Of a DNA stretch of 64,000 nucleotides, positions 58,703-64,000 are shown piece by piece. The stretch is from JBGLNJ01 sp034434835 (GTDB lineage: Bacteria > Chloroflexota > Anaerolineae > Fen-1058). Both the position numbers and the translations under genes were made by a program. The stretch is from NCBI GenBank assembly GCA_034434835.1, contig DAOTXX010000099.1, positions 5,275 to 69,274 on the forward strand. The letters run 5' to 3'. Under the pieces are notes generated by a model. The model did no database searches. It saw only the letters and a program-made list of their open reading frames with translations, and was not told the origin of the DNA. Positions within the stretch are counted from its first letter, which is position 1. Each line of letters opens with the position of its first letter.

Positions 58703-59755
58703 ATGAGCGCCCAAGAACCTGCTGACGAATTCCTCAGACGAGTCGAGACTGTCGAAGACGGCTTTCGCCGCCTGCAAGACGACATTGCCTTGCGCTGGGT
58801 CAACGATGAGATCGGCCAGATGGACACCGATCTGCGCGAACTGCCCACTTTTATTCAGCAGGCGCGCACGCGGGGGTATGTGTTCAAGAGCTACCTTGAG
58901 CGCAAAACAGAGGTGCTGGTGCAGCAGTGGGCCGAGGTTCGTCCGCGCGTGGTCGCCGCCGCGGATGAGCAAGGCCGCGATCTGCGTTACCAGGCTGATC
59001 TGTTCCCACCGAGATTGCTGTCTCTCCGTTACAATCGCAGCGAAGCTGACCTCGCCGCGGCCGAATCGGACCTCAGGGCGCTGGAAAGTCGGGTCAGCGC
59101 GACGCGCAGTTCCATCCAGGGGATGTATCAGACCCTCCAGGATAACGTCCGGCAGACCAAGGCTCAGGTCAAAGAGGTGACATGGGTGCTCGACCAGGTG
59201 GATGGGGCGACGTTCAGGCTGTATCCCGGCGAGTGTGTCGTCTCGGCGGTCAAGGCGCAGTGGATGACCAGCGAAAAAGAAGGCCCCAAGGGTATCCTGT
59301 ATCTGACCGACGAGCGCGTGCTGTTCGAGCAGGAGGAAGAGGTCGCCACCAAAAAAGTCCTGTTCATCGCGACCGAAAAGCAAAAGGTGCAGAAACTCGA
59401 GTGGGAAGCGCCGCTGGGGCAGATTGAATCGGTCAAGGCCAGTGAAAAGGGTGGGGCGATCCTGGGCATCGGCAAGAAGGAAATCCTGGCCTTTGACTTT
59501 GGCAGCAGCGTCAAGGTCCGCTCTGCGCTTGTGCGCCTGGAGGCTGACTCGGACGCCTGGCAGGCGCTCATTGGCCGCGTCCAATCGGGCGACATCGCCA
59601 GTGAGCGCACGGTGCCGAAAGACCGGGCTGCCGTGCAGGCCGCCCGCGCTGCGCCGACCCAATGCAAAGTCTGCGGCGCGACGATCTCGCAGCCCATCGT
59701 TCGCGGCATGACCGAGATCAAGTGTGAATACTGCGGCAACATTATTCGATTGTAG
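58703..59755 (+). CDS. Coiled-coil and zinc-ribbon protein of unknown function
   Basis: This 350-residue soluble protein has a long helical, probably coiled-coil N-terminal half (about 1-165). A beta-rich middle resembles GRAM/PH-like domains (PKGILYLTDERVLFEQEEEVATKK..GQIESVKASEKGGAILGIGKKEILAFDF). The C-terminal zinc ribbon has two CxxC pairs (CKVCG and CEYCG). Membrane or phosphoinositide-like binding is only suggested by fold type. GGAG lies 6 bp before the ATG. It follows prfB by 33 bp with a small palindrome between. Confidence 0.7.
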   Translation: MSAQEPADEFLRRVETVEDGFRRLQDDIALRWVNDEIGQMDTDLRELPTFIQQARTRGYVFKSYLERKTEVLVQQWAEVRPRVVAAADEQGRDLRYQADLFPPRLLSLRYNRSEADLAAAESDLRALESRVSATRSSIQGMYQTLQDNVRQTKAQVKEVTWVLDQVDGATFRLYPGECVVSAVKAQWMTSEKEGPKGILYLTDERVLFEQEEEVATKKVLFIATEKQKVQKLEWEAPLGQIESVKASEKGGAILGIGKKEILAFDFGSSVKVRSALVRLEADSDAWQALIGRVQSGDIASERTVPKDRAAVQAARAAPTQCKVCGATISQPIVRGMTEIKCEYCGNIIRL

Positions 59756-59918
59756 TTGGTTAGTTTTGTAGTCAGCTAGTCTTGTGGTCGAGTGGCCGGG
59801 TAGTCTTGCCTTTGGACTGGTCGGCGACTCGCTTTTTCCCTTTTGCTCCTTTTCTCCCCGTTCGCTTCTGTATCCTAATCGCAACTCTCTCGTAACTGTT
59901 CCCGCGCAGGCTGGGCAG

Positions 59919-59924
59919 TATAAT
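59919..59924 (+). promoter_or_regulatory. Probable -10 element for the membrane histidine kinase
   Basis: TATAAT lies 18 bp before the start codon. The -35 region (CTGTTC at 17 bp spacing) is poor. The 160 bp before it contains TAGTC/TTGTGG stutters and no gene. Confidence 0.4.
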
Positions 59925-59941
59925 CTTTTCGGAAGCCCGCC

Positions 59942-62179
59942 ATGTCCGAACTCTTGATCGCCTCGCCGCTTGTTGCGGCTTTGGTTGCCTACCTTGTGCC
60001 ATGCGTCGCGAGCGCGCTGATCGCGCTGATCGCCTGGCAGACTTTTCGCCGCCTGGGCGAAGGCCTTTTGCGCGACCTGGCCTGGGCCTTTGGCGTGACG
60101 GCAGCCATCCAGGCGGTCTTGCTGCTGGCCGGATCCACCCAGGCTCTCCCCTCTCCGGTGCTCCGCTTGCTGGACTGTGGTTCACTGGCTGTGATGGGTT
60201 GGGCATTTTTCGGTTCTTGGAGACGCACGTTCCTCGTCGGTTCGCTGGCCGCCTGCGGAATATACGGCGCGTTCGCGCTCAGCCTGTGGCAGTTGTCCGG
60301 CGTCGAGTCCGGCTGGGCGAACCGCGCATGGCATCTGATCGGATCGGTCATTCTGGGCAGTGCGGCCTTGACCCTGTGGCGGCGTCGCAGCGAGTATCCT
60401 GCCCTGCTGTTCACCTCGTTTACCTTGTTGACTGTCGGTTACGCACTCGGTATGCTGGGTTGGGAAGAGGGGACGCTGTTGGCGCGGTTGATCGCGTTCC
60501 CGCTGATCATGGCAGCCTTGGTGCAGTTTTCCACGCGCGAGATCGAAAGCATACGAACCGAACTGGTTTCATTCAGCCAACATTCGCTGCGACAGACGCA
60601 ACAGTTGCTCACACTCTTGCGCGCCAGCACGGCATTGATCGGCCGTTCCGATGTCGCCGCGATCTTGGGCGAAGCCGTCGAAGGCATTGCGTTGGGAGTG
60701 GGCGCGGATGCGGCTTTCGCGGCGTTGGTAGACGATCCGGACGGACGCCGATTGCGTCTCCTGGCTTTTTATCCGCCCAAGGTCTCGGTGCGTGGTCGGG
60801 TGATTCCTCTCGCAGCGCAGCCGGCGCTGGCCGATGCCATGCAACGGGGACAGCAGGTCGTCCTCACGCCGAGTCAGCGTGGTATCCACGCCCTGGCGGC
60901 GCTGATGAGCAGCACTCCTGGGCCGGCCATCATCCAACCTCTCACAGGCAAGGGGCGTGCGCTGGGTCTCATTGCGGCGATGAATGGACGCCATGGCCGG
61001 GCTTTCACAGAGGACGAGCGACGCGTGATGGAAGCGTTCGGCGCACAGGTCGGCACGGCGGTCGAAAATGCTCTTTTGGATCAGGTGATCGAATCACAGA
61101 CCCGTGAGCTGGCTGAGCTGCTGGTCGCTCGCGAGGAGGAGGCCGGCCGCCGCGCCGCGATTTTGGAATCCCTGGCCGAGGGCGTGATCGTGTTCGATCA
61201 TAATGAGCAGGCGATCCTTTCAAATCCGGCTGCAAGTGCCGTCCTCGAGTTGGAACCCGCCGGGTTGATCGGCAAGCCCTTGCAAGCGATCATGAACGGT
61301 CAGATCCACCCCGACGATTACGAGCTGGTCCAGTCGCTCCTGGAAGGCGCCGCCAGGTCCGCCTGCCGAATCCGCTGGGCCGACAAGACCGTGCTGCTGA
61401 GCGTCGCACCGGTCAGGCTGTCCTCCACTGGCCGCCATGGGACGGTCATGGTCCTGCGTGACATCACCGAAGACGCCAAAGTGGAGCGATTGAAAAGCGA
61501 GTTCGTCAGCGTCGTCTCGCACGAGCTGCGCAGTCCCTTTGCCACTCTGGACAGCGCGGTACAGATCATCCAACGCTATGGGCTGGATCATTTGCTCCCG
61601 CCGCAGCGTGAGCAATGGCGGCAGCTCGAAGATGGGCTCAAGCACGCCGAGACCCTGATCAACAACCTGGTGACCTTTGCCTCGTTTCTGAGCAAGCAGG
61701 GACAGTTGCGCGTGACGGCGCTGGACGTGCGGGAGCTGGCGGAGGAGGTGCTCGAATCGCTTGGCCCGGTGGCCCAGACGCGGCATGTGACGATGGCGTC
61801 GGAACTGGCAGAGGATGTTCCGCTGGTGCACGGCGACCGCGAGCGGTTGGCCGAAGCGATCTATCACCTGGTTCACAACGCGATCAAGTTCAACCGACCG
61901 GGCGGCATGGTGATCGTGTCATGCCGTTCCGCGCCGGAGAGTGTGATCGTCGAAGTGGCCGACACCGGCATGGGCATTCCCCCGGACCGGTTGCAGGAGG
62001 TGTGGAGGGATTTTGCCCAGTTGGCCGATCCGCTGCGGCGCGGCGTGGAAGGGTTGGGGCTGGGGCTGCCGCTCGTGCGCTATGTGATCCAGGCGCACGG
62101 CGGCGAGGTCTGGGCCGATAGCCAGGTCGGGCAGGGCAGTGTGTTTGGGTTTTCTTTGCCTTTGCCGGGTCCGAAATGA
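59942..62179 (+). CDS. Membrane sensor histidine kinase with GAF and PAS domains
   Basis: This 745-residue kinase begins with seven or so membrane helices (1 to about 195; LIASPLVAALVAYLVPCVASALIALIAW ...). A GAF domain (about 215-380) and a PAS domain (about 400-500; ILESLAEGVIVFDHNEQAILSNPAA) follow. Next come HisKA with SEFVSVVSHELRSPFATL (phospho-acceptor His) and HATPase with N box HLVHNAIKFNRPGG, G1 VADTGMGI and G2 GLGLGLPLVRYVI. No response regulator is adjacent, so it is an orphan kinase. GGAAG lies 7 bp before the ATG. Confidence 0.92.
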   Translation: MSELLIASPLVAALVAYLVPCVASALIALIAWQTFRRLGEGLLRDLAWAFGVTAAIQAVLLLAGSTQALPSPVLRLLDCGSLAVMGWAFFGSWRRTFLVGSLAACGIYGAFALSLWQLSGVESGWANRAWHLIGSVILGSAALTLWRRRSEYPALLFTSFTLLTVGYALGMLGWEEGTLLARLIAFPLIMAALVQFSTREIESIRTELVSFSQHSLRQTQQLLTLLRASTALIGRSDVAAILGEAVEGIALGVGADAAFAALVDDPDGRRLRLLAFYPPKVSVRGRVIPLAAQPALADAMQRGQQVVLTPSQRGIHALAALMSSTPGPAIIQPLTGKGRALGLIAAMNGRHGRAFTEDERRVMEAFGAQVGTAVENALLDQVIESQTRELAELLVAREEEAGRRAAILESLAEGVIVFDHNEQAILSNPAASAVLELEPAGLIGKPLQAIMNGQIHPDDYELVQSLLEGAARSACRIRWADKTVLLSVAPVRLSSTGRHGTVMVLRDITEDAKVERLKSEFVSVVSHELRSPFATLDSAVQIIQRYGLDHLLPPQREQWRQLEDGLKHAETLINNLVTFASFLSKQGQLRVTALDVRELAEEVLESLGPVAQTRHVTMASELAEDVPLVHGDRERLAEAIYHLVHNAIKFNRPGGMVIVSCRSAPESVIVEVADTGMGIPPDRLQEVWRDFAQLADPLRRGVEGLGLGLPLVRYVIQAHGGEVWADSQVGQGSVFGFSLPLPGPK

Positions 62180-62704
62180 AGCAGGGCTGAAGGACTGTAC
62201 CTTTCGGCCTCCGGTTTCGGGCGAACGGGGCGCACATTGAAGAGCCGCCTGCCTGCCGCAGGCGGGCAACACTCGCTATGGGTGGTTGGCTAGACCTTAC
62301 CCAACAAGGACTTACCTTATCAGAAGCACCAAGTTAGCTTGGCGCACCAACGGCAGGCTTCACCCGCTGGCCGATTGCGATGTATAACATCTGCGCCCCG
62401 CACAACAATGAAACGCACACACAACCTCTGGAACTCACAGCGTAAGGCCAGTCGGGTGCAAGCCGTTGTTAGCTTGCTTACTCGGATTGAGAAGACGTGT
62501 ATCACAATGTATCTTCAATCTACGGTTTCAAAATGTGCAGTAAACGCCATAGCACACCGACCACGCCCGACGCCCCACGCGAAATGAAGGCACTTTCCAA
62601 TCATACCAACCAACTTCGCTAAAACGCGCATACCGTGCCTGGTCGGCGCCCATGTGTTTCCAGACGCCAAGATTGGCCGTTCTAAGATTACTGTCAACGA
62701 AGTA
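62180..62704. other. Intergenic region with an attC-like site
   Basis: This 525-bp gap is AT-richer than its left neighbour. It has a CCTGCCTGCCGCAGGCGGG hairpin at 62248-62268 and the large attC-like inverted structure at 62345-62472. No protein gene is convincing; the apparent short frames have no ribosome-binding site. Confidence 0.5.
62345..62472. other. attC-like recombination site (candidate)
   Basis: The arms CACCAACGGCAGGCTTCACCCGCTGGCC (in parts, 62345-62372) and GGCCAGTCGGGTGCAAGCCGTTGTTAG (in parts, 62446-62472) pair with a few unpaired bases around a 73-nt centre. Integron attC sites share imperfect CACCCG / CGGGTG arms, AAC and GTT at the outer ends, extrahelical bases and a long variable centre. 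The outer core GTTAGCT differs by one base from GTTRRRY, and the left core is weaker. No integrase is in the window. Confidence 0.45.
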
Positions 62705-63157
62705 CTAGCCTACCCCACGCTCATCCGTCGGTGTGCTGGTTTGAGCCGGATTGACCAAATAACCAGAAATGGTGCCCGCAGCCACAGCAAATGTCAAAAG
62801 AGAAAGGCACACGGCTCCTACTCTAATCGCCGTGGCGACAAGAGTGGAAGGGTCGCTAATGAATGCTTCCGCTGATTGGTTGAGAGCAACGAGTCCACGA
62901 GATCCCGTCAGTACCGACCAGAAAACGACAATGGTTGCCGACGATATACCACCGGCTATTCCCGCGGCGATGGCGCCGGCGGCCGCTCGCCGGTCCCGCT
63001 CCGTAGATTTTTCCTGTATAGACGTGAGATAGCCGGCGACTCCTCCCACGAACAGCAGAAGAATCGGCGCCATGCAGCAGTTAAAAGCCGTCACGAAAGC
63101 ACTCGGACAGGCGCTGATGACGCCCACCACAACGCCCACTTTGATGTAGCTTTTCAT
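62705..63157 (-). CDS. Small membrane protein, function unknown
   Basis: This 150-residue protein has four predicted membrane helices: IKVGVVVGVISACPSAFVTAFNCC, APILLLFVGGVAGYL, AAAGAIAAGIAGGISSATIVVFW and IRVGAVCLSLLTFAVAAGTISGYL. The NCCMAP motif between the first two helices could bind metal or be lipid-modified. It resembles DUF-type four-helix membrane proteins, but no family is named. Last of three small genes on the minus strand, it lies 6 bp after the preceding gene, so they are likely an operon. Confidence 0.7.
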   Translation of the reverse strand: MKSYIKVGVVVGVISACPSAFVTAFNCCMAPILLLFVGGVAGYLTSIQEKSTERDRRAAAGAIAAGIAGGISSATIVVFWSVLTGSRGLVALNQSAEAFISDPSTLVATAIRVGAVCLSLLTFAVAAGTISGYLVNPAQTSTPTDERGVG

Positions 63158-63163
63158 TCGTCT

Positions 63164-63364
63164 TTACCGTGATTCGAGGAATATGCATATCAACGAGATG
63201 CCCCAGGCGGCTGCACATCCCGCAAGTATCCAGAACAATCTCTGCTGTGGTTTCCTCATGATGCCAGCCGCAATGCCCAGTATAGATGACAACAACAGGA
63301 ACCCTCCAACGGATAGAACAAGGATGGGGTATATAGCTACACAGAATAATCCCAAGCCATCCAT
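63164..63364 (-). CDS. Very small membrane protein, function unknown
   Basis: This 66-residue protein is mostly two membrane helices (LFCVAIYPILVLSVGGFLLLSSILGI and LFWILAGCAAAWGISLICIFL) joined by a basic MRKPQQR turn. AAGG lies about 12 bp before the ATG. It is the middle gene of a tight three-gene set (6-bp gaps on both sides). No family is recognised. Confidence 0.65.
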   Translation of the reverse strand: MDGLGLFCVAIYPILVLSVGGFLLLSSILGIAAGIMRKPQQRLFWILAGCAAAWGISLICIFLESR

Positions 63365-63370
63365 TTCAGT

Positions 63371-63826
63371 TCACTGCCTTTCGAAAACCAGAGCATTCGT
63401 TTCACCCAAGCTTTCATATATAGTGTACGGGGGTTTGTCTCCTGACAAGTACAGGACCATCCCTTCATTCGCATTCTTATCGTCTAGGTTGGCGAATCGC
63501 AGATCCAAGAGCCACCTTCCATCGGCGTTTTTCGAAATCTTCCACGTACCCGAACGCGACTGCTGTTGCTGTTTACCCCTTCCACCGAGCCAAAACATGT
63601 CCGGCAAGTCCGTGCTCATAAACGTCCCATCTTCATTGAACGAGATCGAAATGACCGGCCGCACGTGGGGGTAGCCTATTTTCTCGAGTTCTTTGACCGA
63701 ACGTTGATCCAGAGCATAAATTCCCGCGATGTCTTGATTGGCAGGTTTCCAGAAAGGAGCTGCTGGCTCGGTCGAGCCGATCCAAATCCACATACCTAGA
63801 CAGCACAAGACAAGTAACCCGAACAT
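63371..63826 (-). CDS. Membrane-anchored or lipoprotein-like secreted protein
   Basis: This 151-residue protein has an N-terminal hydrophobic segment (MFGLLVLCCLGMWIWIGS; the LVLCC stretch is lipobox-like) and a beta-rich domain: IAGIYALDQRSVKELEKIGY, ISISFNEDGTFMSTDLPDMFW, GTWKISKNADGRWLLDLRF. The pattern F.EDGTF...GTW....DG.W.L resembles small lipocalin-like domains of unknown function. It is the first gene of the three-gene set. Base composition is visibly lower in GC than the rest of the window. Confidence 0.65.
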   Translation of the reverse strand: MFGLLVLCCLGMWIWIGSTEPAAPFWKPANQDIAGIYALDQRSVKELEKIGYPHVRPVISISFNEDGTFMSTDLPDMFWLGGRGKQQQQSRSGTWKISKNADGRWLLDLRFANLDDKNANEGMVLYLSGDKPPYTIYESLGETNALVFERQ

Positions 63827-63874
63827 AGGAATTCCGATGATCTGAACGCCTGTGTTGCTGTTCGTTGCCTGATG

Positions 63875-64000
63875 TCAGGACACATTTACCAAACGTGCTT
63901 CCAAGTCGAGGGGCGTATGCGCCGACAAAAACGCGAACAAACTCTTGTCCTGCTTGAGCAAAAGCAACATCGCATTGAGCAAGCTCACATCCCAGCGGTC
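63875..64000 (-). CDS. C-terminal fragment of an unidentified gene, cut by window edge
   Basis: The minus-strand frame is open from base 64000 to a TGA at 63875-63877. It reads DRWDVSLLNAMLLLLKQDKS followed by LFAFLSAHTPLDLEARLVNVS. Only 41 residues are visible, too few to name a family. It could equally be chance. Confidence 0.3.
   Translation of the reverse strand, partial: DRWDVSLLNAMLLLLKQDKSLFAFLSAHTPLDLEARLVNVS

Noticed and set aside
62339..62587. Plus-strand 82-codon frame across the attC-like site
   Set aside because: It has no ribosome-binding site and simply reads through the inverted structure.
63875..64000. Transposase C-terminus at the right edge
   Set aside because: The 41 visible residues show no transposase motif; left as an unidentified fragment.

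Overview
The window is a dense, GC-rich bacterial chromosome segment. Gene content points to Chloroflexota, probably an Anaerolineae-like member. The hints are large secreted LamG/SBBP/LVIVD proteins sharing a YLPL[IV]xR-type motif, long membrane GT-C-like proteins with C-terminal beta-sandwich repeats, a T-box on trp genes, and many small palindromic repeats. This assignment is inference from protein families; there is no rRNA in the window.

Layout. 1-3475 (minus): promoter, Trp-specific T-box leader, trpE, trpG, and trpD running off the left edge. 3589-5054: remnant of a histidine kinase, then a repeat-rich gap with a textbook MITE-like element (12-bp terminal inverted repeats, 8-bp direct repeat). 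5055-25082: a 5544-residue mosaic secreted or cell-surface protein, a small secreted protein, and a convergent 855-residue SBBP-repeat secreted protein. 25344-29279: RraA-like protein, ComM/YifB ATPase with a 75-residue partner, ferritin, DinB-like protein. 29305-32163: two corrinoid-activation genes (RACo-like and MetH-activation-like) enclosed by a perfect 126-bp inverted repeat. 32323-35422: a translationally coupled trio of receiver/CpaE-like ATPase, sirtuin and GAF histidine kinase. 35462-39723 (minus): medium-chain dehydrogenase, B3/4 protein, SecF and SecD. 39861: tRNA-Gly. 40090: CBS-ACT protein.

40812-57320 (minus) carries surface-polysaccharide and envelope genes: a sugar aminotransferase, a secreted protein, a sugar epimerase-like protein, and a probable operon fabF / NERD-like / methyltransferase / GT2 / two tandem GT-C-like paralogues. 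Upstream of these are plsX and a Lon-N-domain gene. 57403-62179 (plus): tRNA-Leu, prfB with the programmed +1 frameshift, a coiled-coil/zinc-ribbon protein and a large membrane histidine kinase. 62180-64000: an attC-like folded site followed by three small, compositionally different membrane or secreted proteins, then the tail of an unidentified gene.

The most distinctive theme is small palindromic mobile elements that have become part of genes. A 169-bp element plus an 8-bp target duplication (177 bp, exactly 59 codons) sits in frame in a glycosyltransferase-like gene. A 33-bp palindrome sits in frame in a dehydrogenase, a 7-bp repeat array is translated in another domain, and the end of a repeat element supplies a stop codon.
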